Shown here: one piece after another, positions 24,435 through 33,144 of the stretch
How positions within the stretch are numbered: position 1 is the first letter of the stretch
Layout of the letters: each line of letters opens with the position of its first letter
Origin: Kitasatospora sp. SolWspMP-SS2h
GTDB taxonomy: Bacteria; Actinomycetota; Actinomycetes; Streptomycetales; Streptomycetaceae
Assembly (NCBI RefSeq): GCF_003259315.1
Contig: NZ_QLLT01000024.1
Span: forward strand, 1 to 64,000
DNA length: 64,000 nt
Reading direction: 5' to 3'
Notes under the pieces: model-generated
The model's input: the letters and a program-made list of their open reading frames with translations, nothing else
Database searches by the model: none
What the model was told of the DNA's origin: nothing
Program-made: the position numbers and the translations under genes

Positions 24435-25811
24435 TCAGCCGCGGGCGGTGTCCGGGTAGCGGCAGGCGGCTTTGCGGGCGCGGGCGAGTTCGGTCTCGTC
24501 GAGTTCGGCGACCTGGAGGGGGCCGGTGGCCGCGCGGGGGACGAGGCGTTGGTCGGCGACGCTGCTGGGGCCCTCGCCGCCGAAGCAGGCGACGGCCACC
24601 ATCTCCACGGCGGTCTGCGGGCCGGTGCCGTCCGGGGGCGGGCCGGGCTGCCAGGGCACGGGGAACCCGGCGGAGGAGTCCGCGGACATGCCGATCTGCT
24701 GCCACTGGGACGTGCTGCCCGTCCTGGGCAGGTACGCGGCGTAGCCGACGATGCCCAGGCGGTCTCCGGTGGCGTGGAGTTCGTAGCGGCCGGGCGTCTG
24801 GCCGGAGCCGGGTCCCGGCGTGACGGTGAGCGTGATCGAGGCGGGCGGGGCCACCGCATCGGGGCAGTCGGTGGGTTGGAGGTCGGCGGGCGGGTTGCCG
24901 TGGATCACGCCGGAGGAGACGTAGCCGCCGGTCGCGGTCCTGAACCAGCGGACGTCGGGCGAGCCGGAGGTGGCGTCGATCACCGTGTCGCCCAGGCAGA
25001 AGCCGGTGAGCTGGAGGCGGCAGCCCGCGGGCAGTTGGAGGACGACGTCGGCGCTGAGGCTGGCCCCGGCGCGCACCCGGGTGCTCTCGATGTAGGTCGT
25101 GCCGGAGAACACGGCCGTGGCCGGTGCGGCGGTGGCGGCCGGGCAGTCGGCCGCGTTGGGGTTCGGCGTCGCGTTCGCGGCGGACACGGTCGAGGCCAGG
25201 GCGTTCTCGGCCGCGCTGCGGCTGCGGCCCAAACCGGACGTCCGTGCCGCGACCAGGGCCAGGACGACGGTGAGGACGAGCAGGGCGGCCGTGCCGGCGG
25301 TCGTCCAGCGCGGCCGTCGACCGTCGTGCACCGTCTCGGCCGACGGGTGTCCGGACAGCGGCACCGCTCCGGTGACGACGTCGCCCGAGCCCGAGCCCGG
25401 GTCCGGGGTGTCGTCCGCCGCAGCCCCCTCGGCGGCCGGCTCCTCCGCAGCCGCCGGTCCGGTGTCCGCGGCCTTCTCCGCGGCCTTCTCCGCGGTCGCG
25501 GCCGGGGCCGGGGTCGGGGTCGGGGACAGGGCCCCGGCACCGCGGCCGAGTTCACGGTCGAGTTCGTTCCAGCGCCGCGTCCACTCCTCGACGTCGCCGC
25601 CGCAGGCCCCGACGTAGGCCTGGGTCACCTCCAGGCTGGGCAGCCGGACGCCGCCGGCCGCGTCGCTGAGGGTGGTGGCGCCGAATCCGGCCCGTTCGGC
25701 GAGCACGCGGTACGTGGGGTTGCCGGCCCGTTCCCGGACCAGGCGGAGGTCGTGGGCGAAGGCGGGGACGGGCCCGTCGGCGGGATCGACTGGACGCGGT
25801 CTGCGGGCCAC
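24435..25811 (-). CDS. Membrane-anchored XRE-type HTH protein
   Basis: 458 aa. Residues 15-90 form an XRE-like helix-turn-helix (AFAHDLRLVRERAG, TYRVLAERAGFGATTLSDAA, LPSLEVTQAYVGACGGDVEEW). An acidic Ala/Pro linker with EKAAEKAAD repeats follows, then one transmembrane segment GTAALLVLTVVLALVAA near residue 180. The 260-residue outer part is Cys-containing, with beta-rich segments TYIESTRVRAGASLSADVVLQ and WQQIGMSADSSAGFPVPW. GTG has GAGGAGAG upstream. This topology suggests an outside-sensing regulator that binds DNA at the membrane; it is common but uncharacterised in Streptomyces. Confidence 0.82.
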   Translation of the reverse strand: MARRPRPVDPADGPVPAFAHDLRLVRERAGNPTYRVLAERAGFGATTLSDAAGGVRLPSLEVTQAYVGACGGDVEEWTRRWNELDRELGRGAGALSPTPTPAPAATAEKAAEKAADTGPAAAEEPAAEGAAADDTPDPGSGSGDVVTGAVPLSGHPSAETVHDGRRPRWTTAGTAALLVLTVVLALVAARTSGLGRSRSAAENALASTVSAANATPNPNAADCPAATAAPATAVFSGTTYIESTRVRAGASLSADVVLQLPAGCRLQLTGFCLGDTVIDATSGSPDVRWFRTATGGYVSSGVIHGNPPADLQPTDCPDAVAPPASITLTVTPGPGSGQTPGRYELHATGDRLGIVGYAAYLPRTGSTSQWQQIGMSADSSAGFPVPWQPGPPPDGTGPQTAVEMVAVACFGGEGPSSVADQRLVPRAATGPLQVAELDETELARARKAACRYPDTARG

Positions 25812-25948
25812 GGGCTCTCCTCACCTGGCGGATCGACAGTTCGTTCCGGGGAACTTCCGATGAGGCGGGGAGTTCCTTCACCACGTGCACGGACAGCGGA
25901 GATCCGGGCAGGCCGGACAGCCGCCCCGGGGGCGGTGCACGTGTGATC

Positions 25949-25982
25949 ATCATAACTCCCGCCGACGTGGCGCCAGCGGGAG
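25949..25982 (-). promoter_or_regulatory. Promoter -10 with overlapping inverted repeat
   Basis: TATGAT at 25949-25954 on the minus strand is a near-perfect -10 box. The inverted repeat CTCCCGC-N13-GCGGGAG (25956-25982) covers the spacer and -35 region, suggesting repression of the XRE membrane gene, possibly by itself. The rest of 25812-26319 holds no other supported feature. Confidence 0.4.
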
Positions 25983-26319
25983 TCCGGGCGATTTGCCCGT
26001 GATGCGAACGGCGGTGATGTCCCGTCAGGGACCGCCCCCGGGCACCCGGTCGCCCAGCCGGCCGGCACCCGGGCCGCCGCCGCCACCTGCGACTCCACCC
26101 CGGCCGCGGCCTCCGCCGTCGCCCCCGGGCCGGCCCCGACCACCTGCCGCCGGGGGCCGGCGTCCACGGCGTACCGGACGCCCACGGCGTCGACCGGGCC
26201 CGGGAGGCCGCGCTACGGCCGCGCTATCCCGGCCTCCTAGCGTCCCGGACGGGTGCGGACCTCGGCGGAGGCTCCGCCGACTCCCCGTCAGAAGAAGCAC
26301 GTTCGAAGGAGAACACCCG

Positions 26320-26730
26320 TTGCGCAAGCTCATGGGCCGCGCCACCGCGGCCGCCCTCCTGTCGGCGGCCTCGGTGGCCGGCGTGGTCCTGGCCCCCGGC
26401 ACCGCGCAGGCGGCCTCCTACAACAGCGCCTGCGGCAGCGGGTACCGGGAGATCGACCACCTCACGCTGAACGGCTACGGCACGGTCTTCCTGACCTACA
26501 GCAGCTCGACCGGGAAGAACTGCGTGGTGACCGTCCGGAACCAGCCGGGCGCCGCCCTCTACATGAACGCCCTGGTCAGGCTGGCCGGTTCGGCGAACTG
26601 GATCGGTGACTACGACTACTACACCACCTACGCGGGCCCGGTGTACGTCTCCGCGGCCGGCCGGTGCATCGACTGGGGCGGCGAGATCGAGGGTGCCTAC
26701 GAGTACCGCCTGAACGTCCACTGCGGCTGA
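26320..26730 (+). CDS. Secreted spore-associated-protein-like small protein
   Basis: 136 aa starting at TTG with GAAGGAG 8 nt upstream; the alternative ATG is 12 nt later. Signal peptide MRKLMGRATAAALLSAASVA with cleavage after GTAQA. The mature part begins ASYNSACGSGYREIDH and ends RLNVHCG, with three or four Cys and many Tyr, the pattern of actinobacterial spore-associated protein A-like proteins. Function in the spore coat or aerial hyphae is inferred from the family. A second small secreted protein follows 91 bp later. Confidence 0.8.
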   Translation: MRKLMGRATAAALLSAASVAGVVLAPGTAQAASYNSACGSGYREIDHLTLNGYGTVFLTYSSSTGKNCVVTVRNQPGAALYMNALVRLAGSANWIGDYDYYTTYAGPVYVSAAGRCIDWGGEIEGAYEYRLNVHCG

Positions 26731-26821
26731 ACTCCCCTACCGGCAGCCCCGCTCCACCCCAGCGCCCCCGCCCGCCGGGCCCATCGCACCGGACCGCGCC
26801 CCGACCCCCAGGAGTACCCCC

Positions 26822-27292
26822 ATGCGCAGGATGTTCTCCGCCCTGGCCGCCGCCGGCCTCGTGCTCCTCGGCGGCATCTCCCTCGCGCCGCAGGCGGGCG
26901 CCGCCGACACGTACGGGTGCGGCGGCAACCTGGTCGGCAGCTACGACCTCAAGACCGACAACGGCACCGGCACCAAGTACGGCGAGCTGTACCTCTACTA
27001 CTCCAGCGCCAACGGCGGCACCAACTGCGCGGCCGCCGTCGACACCCACTTCGCCTCGGGCGTCACCAAGTACCAGGCCGTCTACCTCTGGCGCTGCGTG
27101 GCCGGCACCCACGCCGGTGACTTCTGCGGCTACGACCAGTCCGACAGCGACGACGGCGACTTCACCTGGTACGCCGGCCCCGCGAAGGTCACCGGCACCG
27201 CGAACCGCTGCGTCATGGTCTACGGCCGCGTCGACGACCCGAGCAACGGCAAGGTCGCCGACACCACCGTCCTGGCCTCGCACTGCGGCTGA
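26822..27292 (+). CDS. Small secreted Cys-containing protein
   Basis: 156 aa. Clear signal peptide (MRRMFSALAAAGLVLLGG, cleavage near AGA-AD) and a mature domain beginning DTYGCGGNLVGSYDLKT and ending TTVLASHCG. It shares the Cys-Gly start, Tyr-rich strands and Cys-Gly end of the upstream protein, so it is a divergent relative. Acidic patch DQSDSDDGDF in the middle. No enzymatic motif. Confidence 0.75.
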   Translation: MRRMFSALAAAGLVLLGGISLAPQAGAADTYGCGGNLVGSYDLKTDNGTGTKYGELYLYYSSANGGTNCAAAVDTHFASGVTKYQAVYLWRCVAGTHAGDFCGYDQSDSDDGDFTWYAGPAKVTGTANRCVMVYGRVDDPSNGKVADTTVLASHCG

Positions 27293-27305
27293 CCGGGCGG
27301 ACGAA

Positions 27306-27351
27306 CGAACGGACGGGCGGGCGGGGAGGTGTCCGCCCGCCCGTTCCGTTC
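27306..27351. terminator. Hairpin between convergent genes
   Basis: GAACGGACGGGCGGGCGG pairs with CCGCCCGCCCGTTCCGTTC apart from one extra base, between the secreted protein and the EamA gene. Confidence 0.6.
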
Positions 27352-28285
27352 AGCCCGCGCGCAGCTCGGCCCGGGCCAGCGCCGTCACCGACAGCAGCAG
27401 CACCGCCGTGCCCAGCAGCGCCGCCGGGGTCAGCGGCTCGTCCAGCACCGCCGCGGCGAACACCGTGGCGCTGAGCGGCTCGATCAGCGCCACCACCGAG
27501 GCCGTCGCGGCCCGGATCACCGCCGCGCCCGCGAAGTACAGCGCGTACGCGAGCGCGGTCGGCACGGTGGCCATGTAGCCGAGCAGCAGCAGCGTCGAGG
27601 GCAGCGCGTCGGTGGACGGCAGCGGGCCCTCGGCCAGCGCGAACGGGAACAGGCACACCGCGCAGACCGCGAACGACCACAGGGTGGTGGTCGCCGGGTC
27701 GTCCGGGACGGCGGTGCGCGAGGCCCGGTGGCGGGTGGCCACCGTGATCGCCGCGTAGCCCGCCGCCGAGGCCAGCGCCCAGGCCAGGCCCGCCGGTTCG
27801 GCCCCGCCGCGGCCGGAGCCGCCGCCCAGCACCAGCACGCCCAGGCCCAGCACCGCCCCGGCCACCGCGGCCAGCCCGGCCCGGTCCAGCCGCTCGCCCA
27901 TCAGCAGCCGCCCGCCGAGCGCCACCAGCACCGGCGCCGCTCCCAGCGTGACCACGGTGGCGACGGCCAGCCCGGTGTGCCGGACGGCCAGGAAGTACGC
28001 GCTCTGGAACAGCGTCAGCCCCAGCCCGTTGAGCAGGACGCGGCCCGCGGCGGGGCGCGGCGCGGGCCGGGCCGCCCGCCCGGTGAACGGGCGCAGCGCC
28101 AGCAGCACCGCCACGCCGCCGACCGAGCGCCAGAACGTGAGCGCGAGCGGCCCCAGGCCGCTGCGCGGGAACAGCAGCGCGGCCGCCGCCCCGGCGGTGC
28201 CCCAGGCGGTGGCGGCGAGTGCGACGTACAGCAGGCCCCGCCGTGCGGGCAGGGCGGAGGAGTGCGAGGAGGGGAACGAGGACAC
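27350..28285 (-). CDS. EamA/DMT-superfamily transporter
   Basis: 311 aa with ten predicted transmembrane segments in two EamA repeats (residues about 15-145 and 165-305; [29 protein letters not shown] opens the first repeat and [19 protein letters not shown] the second). Family members export amino acids or metabolites by proton exchange; the substrate is unknown. GTG start with GGGAG upstream. A leaderless 11-aa ORF with an overlapping hairpin lies 127 bp upstream. Confidence 0.88.
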   Translation of the reverse strand: MSSFPSSHSSALPARRGLLYVALAATAWGTAGAAAALLFPRSGLGPLALTFWRSVGGVAVLLALRPFTGRAARPAPRPAAGRVLLNGLGLTLFQSAYFLAVRHTGLAVATVVTLGAAPVLVALGGRLLMGERLDRAGLAAVAGAVLGLGVLVLGGGSGRGGAEPAGLAWALASAAGYAAITVATRHRASRTAVPDDPATTTLWSFAVCAVCLFPFALAEGPLPSTDALPSTLLLLGYMATVPTALAYALYFAGAAVIRAATASVVALIEPLSATVFAAAVLDEPLTPAALLGTAVLLLSVTALARAELRAG

Positions 28286-28406
28286 GGGTGGACTCCCGGA
28301 AAGCCGTCATGGTCGGTGGGCCACGGAAGCGGGCAGCACCGACCGGCCCGGGGCGGCCGTCCGGAGGGGACGACGGGCCCGGGCGGGCTCAGGAAGTGGC
28401 CGGCCG

Positions 28407-28423
28407 CCCGCTCAGCGAGCGGG
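28407..28423 (-). terminator. Attenuator-like hairpin overlapping the leader ORF
   Basis: CCCGCTC-GCT-GAGCGGG, 7-bp stem covering the last codons of the leader peptide. Confidence 0.4.
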
Positions 28424-28447
28424 AGGGGGCAGGACGCCGCGATGCAT
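28412..28447 (-). CDS. Leaderless 11-aa leader peptide before EamA
   Basis: ATG exactly 7 nt after a TACAGT -10 box (28455-28460), encoding MHRGVLPPPAR. The three consecutive prolines are a known ribosome-slowing context. The stop codon lies inside a hairpin (28407-28423), the geometry of translation-dependent attenuation. Confidence 0.45.
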   Translation of the reverse strand: MHRGVLPPPAR

Positions 28448-28462
28448 GGCCGCCACTGTACG

Positions 28463-28481
28463 CGAGGGCGGGCGGCCCTCG
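28463..28481. terminator. Terminator after modC
   Basis: CGAGGGC-N5-GCCCTCG 36 bp downstream of the modC stop, just before the EamA promoter. Confidence 0.45.
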
Positions 28482-28516
28482 GACGGTGCGGTGCACGCCC
28501 GGGGGGAGCGCGTGGT

Positions 28517-29596
28517 TCAGGCCGGGTAGGCGTGGGTCTGGGTGGCCTTGACGGCGGCCCAGACCCGGGTGCCGGGGGTGAGGTCGAGTTCGGCGGCGGC
28601 GGTGGGGGTGAGGTCGGCGGCCAGCGGGAGGGGGCCGGTGAGGTCGACCCGGAAGCGGTCGCCGTGCAGGTCGAGGCCGGCGACGGTGCAGGGGAAGAGG
28701 TTGCGGGCGCTGGTCTCGGGGCGGTGCCGGTGCAGGGTGACCGCGTCGGGCGGGAAGGCGACGAACGCCGGGCCGGTCAACTCCTCGTCGGTGCTGAGGA
28801 CCTGGCCCTCGGGGAGGGTGACCTGCCGGCCGGCGGCGGTGCCCTGGTAGAGGTTGAGGCCGACCAGCCGGGCGATGTAGTCGGTGCGCGGGTGGCGGGC
28901 CACCTCGGCGGGGCGGCCGGTCTGCACGACCCGGCCGGACTCGATCACCACGAGGCGGTCGGCGAGCACCATCGCGTCCAGCGGGTCGTGCGTGACCAGC
29001 ACCGCGACGGCCTCGAACTCAGCCAGGTGGCGGCGGAGTTCGGCCCGGACGTCGAGCCGGGTGCGGGCGTCCAGCGCGGCCAGCGGCTCGTCCAGCAGCA
29101 GCAGGCGCGGGCGGACGGCCAGCGCCCGGGCCAGCGCGACCCGCTGGGCCTGGCCGCCGGAGAGCTTCGCGGGGCGGCGCCCGGCGTGCTCGGCCAGGCC
29201 CATCCGCTCCAGCCAGGGCAGCGCCTCGGCGCGGGCGGCGGCCCGGCGCAGGCCCCGGCTGCGCGGGCCGAAGGCGACGTTGTCGAGCGCGGACAGGTGC
29301 GGGAAGAGCAGGTAGTCCTGGAAGACCACGCCGATCGGCCGCTGCTCGGCGGGCCGGAACACGCCGTCCGCGGGGGAGTCCAGCGGCGTGCCGTCCAGGC
29401 GCAGGTGCCCGTCGGTGAGCGGCAGCAGCCCGGCCAGGGCGCGCAGCGCGGTGGACTTGCCCGCGCCGTTCGGGCCGAGCAGGGCGAGCACCTCGCCGGG
29501 CTCGGCGGCCAGCGGCACGTCGAGGGCGAACGTGCCCCGGATGACGCGCAGTTCGGCGTCCAGGGCGGGAGCGGGAGGCTGCTTCACGGGGCTCAC
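28517..29596 (-). CDS. modC: Molybdate ABC transporter ATP-binding protein
   Basis: 359 aa. ABC ATPase with Walker A LLGPNGAGKST, Q-loop VVFQDYLLFPHL, signature LSGGQAQRVALARAL, Walker B LLLLDEPLAALD and switch His in VTHDPLDAM. A C-terminal TOBE domain (NLFPCTVAGLDLHGDRFRVDL) is the oxyanion-responsive part of ModC-type subunits. The GTG start has no Shine-Dalgarno; it sits at the end of a GTGA-rich repeat after modB, so coupling is probable. Energises molybdate import with ModA and ModB. Confidence 0.93.
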   Translation of the reverse strand: MSPVKQPPAPALDAELRVIRGTFALDVPLAAEPGEVLALLGPNGAGKSTALRALAGLLPLTDGHLRLDGTPLDSPADGVFRPAEQRPIGVVFQDYLLFPHLSALDNVAFGPRSRGLRRAAARAEALPWLERMGLAEHAGRRPAKLSGGQAQRVALARALAVRPRLLLLDEPLAALDARTRLDVRAELRRHLAEFEAVAVLVTHDPLDAMVLADRLVVIESGRVVQTGRPAEVARHPRTDYIARLVGLNLYQGTAAGRQVTLPEGQVLSTDEELTGPAFVAFPPDAVTLHRHRPETSARNLFPCTVAGLDLHGDRFRVDLTGPLPLAADLTPTAAAELDLTPGTRVWAAVKATQTHAYPA

Positions 29597-29655
29597 GGAT
29601 TCACGGTTTCACGAGGTTCACGGCTTCACGGCTTCACGGGGTTCACGGCTTCACG
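29584..29655. repeat. Tandem TTCACGG repeat between modB and modC
   Basis: Nine copies of TCACG spaced 8-9 bp fill the 54-bp gap and the flanking codons. On the coding strand each reads CGTGA, i.e. an overlapping GTG start and TGA stop, so the gap offers a ladder of start-stop signals in varying frames. Confidence 0.85.
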
Positions 29656-30499
29656 GGGTGGACATCCAGCGGTCGCGCAGCCCGGCGAGGACGGCGACGG
29701 AGACGGTGAGCAGGATCAGGCTGAGGGCGATGGCCGCCTCCGGGTCGGACTCCATGGCCAGGTAGACCGCCAGCGGCATGGTCTGGGTCCGGCCGGGGAA
29801 GTTCCCGGCGAAGGTGATGGTCGCGCCGAACTCGCCCAGCGCCCGGGCCCAGGCCAGCACCGCACCCGCCCCGATGCCCGGGGCGACCAGCGGCAGGGTC
29901 ACCCGGCGGAACGCGGTCAGCCGGGAGGCGCCGAGGGTGGCCGCGGCCTCCTCGTAGCGCGGGTCGGCGGCGCGCAGCGCGCCCTCCACGCTGATCACCA
30001 GGAACGGCATCGCGACGAACGCCTCGGCCACCACCACGCCGGTGGTGGTGAACGGGAGGGTGACGCCGGTCCAGGCGTCCAGCCAGCGGCCCAGGATGCC
30101 GTTGCGGCCGAGCACCAGCAGCAGCGCCACGCCGCCGACCACCGGGGGCAGCACCAGCGGCAGGGTGACCAGGGCGCGCACCAGCCGCCGCCCGGGGAAC
30201 TCGGTGCGGGCCAGCAGCCAGGCCAACGGCACGCCCAGCACCAGTGCGACGCCGGTGGCCAGGGTCGCCGAGAGCAGCGAGAGCTTGAGCGCCTGCCACA
30301 CCTCGGTGCCGGTCAGCAGCGAGGGCAGCGCGCTCCACGGCGCGCGCACCAGCAGCCCGAGCAGCGGCAGGACCAGGAAGGCCAGGCCGAGCAGCGCGGG
30401 CAGCAGCAGCGCGGCGGGGACCCGCCCGGCCCCCCGGGGCCGCCGCCGGCCCCGGGGGTGTGGTGCGGGTGTGGTGCGGGGGGTGCCGGGCCGGGTCAC
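29651..30499 (-). CDS. modB: Molybdate ABC transporter permease
   Basis: 282 aa, five or six transmembrane segments with the binding-protein-dependent permease EAA loop (YEEAAATLGASRLTAFRRVTLPLVAPGI). The motif LTLPLVLPPVVGGVALLL-like segment and LGEFGATITFAGNFPGRTQTMPLAVY are characteristic of ModB. GTG start overlaps the modA stop (GTGA). Forms the membrane channel for molybdate. Confidence 0.94.
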   Translation of the reverse strand: MTRPGTPRTTPAPHPRGRRRPRGAGRVPAALLLPALLGLAFLVLPLLGLLVRAPWSALPSLLTGTEVWQALKLSLLSATLATGVALVLGVPLAWLLARTEFPGRRLVRALVTLPLVLPPVVGGVALLLVLGRNGILGRWLDAWTGVTLPFTTTGVVVAEAFVAMPFLVISVEGALRAADPRYEEAAATLGASRLTAFRRVTLPLVAPGIGAGAVLAWARALGEFGATITFAGNFPGRTQTMPLAVYLAMESDPEAAIALSLILLTVSVAVLAGLRDRWMSTP

Positions 30500-31290
30500 G
30501 GCGTCTGGAAGCCGGCCTCGGTGAGCACCCGGCGGGCGTCCGCGGAGCCGACGTAGCCGAGGAACGCGGCGGCGCCGTTGCTGTTCGGCGCCTTGGCGAG
30601 GGCGGCGATCGGGTAGTCGTTGACGGCCTGCGCGGCCTCCGGGAAGTTCACGCCCTCGATCTTGTCGGCGTCGGCCTTGACGTCGGTCTGGTACACCAGC
30701 GACGCGTCGACCTCGCCCAGCTCGACCTTGGTCAGGGCGCCCTTGACGTCCTGCTCGTAGGTGACGGGGGTGAGCTGCACGCCGGCCGCGCCCAGCGCGG
30801 TCACGGCGGCGGCGCCGCACGGCACCTCCTTGGCGCACAGCGCGGTCTTGACGCCGGTGAGGTCCTTCAGGCCGGCGATGTGCTTGGGGTTGCCCTTGGC
30901 GACGGCGATCTCCAGCGTGTTGCGGACGAACACGCTCGGGTCGCCGCCGGTCAGCTTGGCGTCGGTGACGGTCTTCATGGTGGCCGGGCTGGCGGCGGCG
31001 AACACGTCCACCGGCGCGCCGGAGACGATGCTCTGGGCCAGCGCGGAGGAGCCGCCGAAGTTGAAGGTCACGGTGGTGCCCGGGTAGGCCGCTTCGAAGC
31101 GCTTCCCCAGCTCGGTGAAGGACTCCTTCAGCGAGGCCGCCGCGAACACCGTCACGGTGCCCTTGACCTCGGGGCGGGCGGGGGCGGAGCTGTTCGAGGC
31201 GGAGCCGCTGCCGGAGCTGCTGCACGCCGTCAGGCCAGCCGCGAGGGCGAGGACGGCGGAGGCGGCGAGGAGTCGTCTGACGCTGCGCAT
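30496..31290 (-). CDS. modA: Molybdate-binding lipoprotein
   Basis: 264 aa. Lipobox LTAC near residues 20-23 anchors it to the membrane outside the cell. The periplasmic-binding fold has VTVFAAASLKESFTELGKRF and FNFGGSSALAQSIVSGAPVDVFAAAS, the residues contacting the oxyanion, and the later DASLVYQTDV segment. The ATG at 31290 is chosen over an upstream in-frame ATG because GGGGAA precedes it and the signal peptide starts there. Confidence 0.95.
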   Translation of the reverse strand: MRSVRRLLAASAVLALAAGLTACSSSGSGSASNSSAPARPEVKGTVTVFAAASLKESFTELGKRFEAAYPGTTVTFNFGGSSALAQSIVSGAPVDVFAAASPATMKTVTDAKLTGGDPSVFVRNTLEIAVAKGNPKHIAGLKDLTGVKTALCAKEVPCGAAAVTALGAAGVQLTPVTYEQDVKGALTKVELGEVDASLVYQTDVKADADKIEGVNFPEAAQAVNDYPIAALAKAPNSNGAAAFLGYVGSADARRVLTEAGFQTP

Positions 31291-31415
31291 GGATGGGTTC
31301 CCCTGGTCGTGGTGGACGGTGGCGGGCCGGAGCGGAGTGCGAGGGTGGGGTGCGATCAGGCGATCATAGTGCCGCAGCTGCGGGGTCCAGGACTGCTGTC
31401 TCATCGCACAAGCGA

Positions 31416-31447
31416 CCTTAAGCCGAACTTAAGGGTTGCATGTGCAA
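31416..31447. promoter_or_regulatory. Two adjacent inverted repeats upstream of modA
   Basis: CCTTAAG-CCGAA-CTTAAGG (31416-31434) and TTGCATGTGCAA (31436-31447) lie back to back about 130 bp before modA, between modA and the divergent P450 gene. On the minus strand TTGCAC could serve as a -35 box. Likely operators for molybdate or redox control; the regulator is not identified. The P450 side has GATACT near 31542 as a possible -10. Confidence 0.5.
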
Positions 31448-31603
31448 TACCTCAAGACCCCGCCGCCCCCGCCGCCGCCTTGCCGCCGCCTCGCCGCCGC
31501 CCCCGTCGCAGTGCCCCTCGCACCCCGGCGGCCGCCCGGGGGATACTGACCCGGTTTCAGCGAACCTCCACCGCACGGGGGTTCGTCCGACGGAGGGGAC
31601 CCC

Positions 31604-33016
31604 ATGACCGCCACCCGCGCGCCCGGCCCGGCCGGGCTGCCGCTGATCGGCTCGCTGCTCGACCTCAAGCGCGACGCGCTCGGCACCTACCTCGCCGCCC
31701 GCCGCGACCACGGCGACGTGATCCGGGTGCAGGCCGGTCCGCCCGGGCTGCGCGCCGAGCTCTGGATGGTCTTCTCGCCCGAGGGGGCCCAGCAGGTGCT
31801 GGCCGCCGAGGCCGCCAACTTCCGCAAGGACAACGTCTTCTACGGCGAGATCCGGCAGAGCTTCGGCAACGGCCTGCTCACCGCCCAGGACGCCGACTAC
31901 CTGCGCCAGCGCCGCCTGGTCCAACCGCTGTTCACCCGCCGCCGGGTCGACGGCTACGCCGACGCGATCGGCACCGAGACCGCCGCCCTGGCCGCCCGCT
32001 GGGCCGCCGCCCCCGACGGCGTCGTCGACCTCGGCGAGGAGATGAACCGCTTCGCCCTGCGCACCGTCGCCCGGATCCTGTTCGGCCAGGACGTCGAGGA
32101 GGCCGTCGAGACGGTCCACCACGCCTTCCCGGTCCTGAACGGCTTCGTCCGCGACCGCGGCTTCTCCCCGCTGCGGCTGCCCCGGCAGTGGCCGCTGCCC
32201 GGGCACCGCAAGGCGCTCGCCGCCGAACGCGCGCTGTACGAGGTCTGCGACGGCATCATCGCGCGCCGCGCCGCCGAAGGGGCCGACGGGGCCGACGGGA
32301 AGGGCGGGGCGGACGGCAAGGGCGGGGCGGACGGGAACGCCGAGGGCCGGGACCTGCTCGCGCTGCTGGCCGCCGCCCGCGACGAGGACGGCAACCGGCT
32401 GGACCCCACCGAACTGCGCGAACAGGTGCTGATCTTCCTGCTGGCCGGCCACGAGACCACCGCCACCTCGCTCACCTTCGCCCTCCACCTGCTCGGCAAG
32501 CACCCCGAGCAGCAGGCCCGCGCCCACCGGGAGGCCGCCGAACTGCTCGCCGACGGCCGCCGCCCCACCGCCGCCGACTACGCCGAACTCCCGTACCTGG
32601 CAAGGGTGCTGAAGGAGACCATGCGGCTCTTCCCGGCCGCGCCCTCGGTCGGCCGCCGGGCCGTCGAGGCCACCACGGTGGGCGGTGTCACCATCCCGGC
32701 CGGCGCCGACGTCCTGGTCGTCCCGTACGTCACCCACCGGCACCCCGGGCACTGGGAGGACCCGGAGCGCTTCGACCCCGAGCGCTTCACCCCCGAGCGG
32801 GAGGCCGCCCGGCACCGCTACGCCTGGTTCCCGTTCGGCGGCGGCCCGCGCGCCTGCATCGGCCAGCACTTCTCGATGCTGGAGTCGGTGCTCGCGCTGG
32901 CCGCCCTGCTGCGCGAGTTCGAGGTCACCGCGATCGACCGGGACGTCCCGCTCGGCCAGGGCATCACCCTGGAACTGCACGGCCCTGTCCGGGTCAGGCT
33001 CACCCCGCGCGGCTGA
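31604..33016 (+). CDS. Cytochrome P450
   Basis: 470 aa, soluble monooxygenase. I-helix AGHETT (residues 281-286), K-helix ETMR (338-341), and haem loop FGGGPRACIG with Cys418. GGAGGGG precedes the ATG. N-terminal PGPAGLPLIGSLLDL resembles CYP102/CYP110-like fatty-acid or class-II-type P450s rather than CYP105/107. Between the H and I helices there is a low-complexity insert of GADGK/GGADG units at 226-247, encoded by repeated 9-18-bp DNA. No ferredoxin gene is adjacent. Confidence 0.93.
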   Translation: MTATRAPGPAGLPLIGSLLDLKRDALGTYLAARRDHGDVIRVQAGPPGLRAELWMVFSPEGAQQVLAAEAANFRKDNVFYGEIRQSFGNGLLTAQDADYLRQRRLVQPLFTRRRVDGYADAIGTETAALAARWAAAPDGVVDLGEEMNRFALRTVARILFGQDVEEAVETVHHAFPVLNGFVRDRGFSPLRLPRQWPLPGHRKALAAERALYEVCDGIIARRAAEGADGADGKGGADGKGGADGNAEGRDLLALLAAARDEDGNRLDPTELREQVLIFLLAGHETTATSLTFALHLLGKHPEQQARAHREAAELLADGRRPTAADYAELPYLARVLKETMRLFPAAPSVGRRAVEATTVGGVTIPAGADVLVVPYVTHRHPGHWEDPERFDPERFTPEREAARHRYAWFPFGGGPRACIGQHFSMLESVLALAALLREFEVTAIDRDVPLGQGITLELHGPVRVRLTPRG

Positions 33017-33144
33017 CGGCGGACGCCGGACGGCTGACGGCTGACAACGGACGGCGGACGGCGGACGCCGCACCGCCCGCCCCCGACGCGGCGGGCGCGG
33101 GGACGGGCGGGGCGGGGCGGGGCGGGGCGGGGCGGCGGGGTCGC
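33017..33144. repeat. Heptamer and G-rich repeats between convergent genes
   Basis: 33017-33070 has degenerate GGACGGC/GGCGGAC heptamers; 33100-33141 has at least six GGGGC units in a row, a likely G-quadruplex on the plus strand. Both sit after the P450 stop and could act in termination. Confidence 0.7.

Noticed and set aside
27329-30556. A plus-strand ORF of over 1000 codons antisense to EamA and modBC
   Set aside because: It is rich in Gly, Arg, Gln and His in the pattern of a shadow frame, while the minus strand encodes clear modB and modC families.
8124-31447. A common regulon for the tsaD palindrome and the TTGCATGTGCAA near modA
   Set aside because: Half-sites TTGCA are shared but arm length and spacing differ, and TTGCAC may simply be the -35 box in both.
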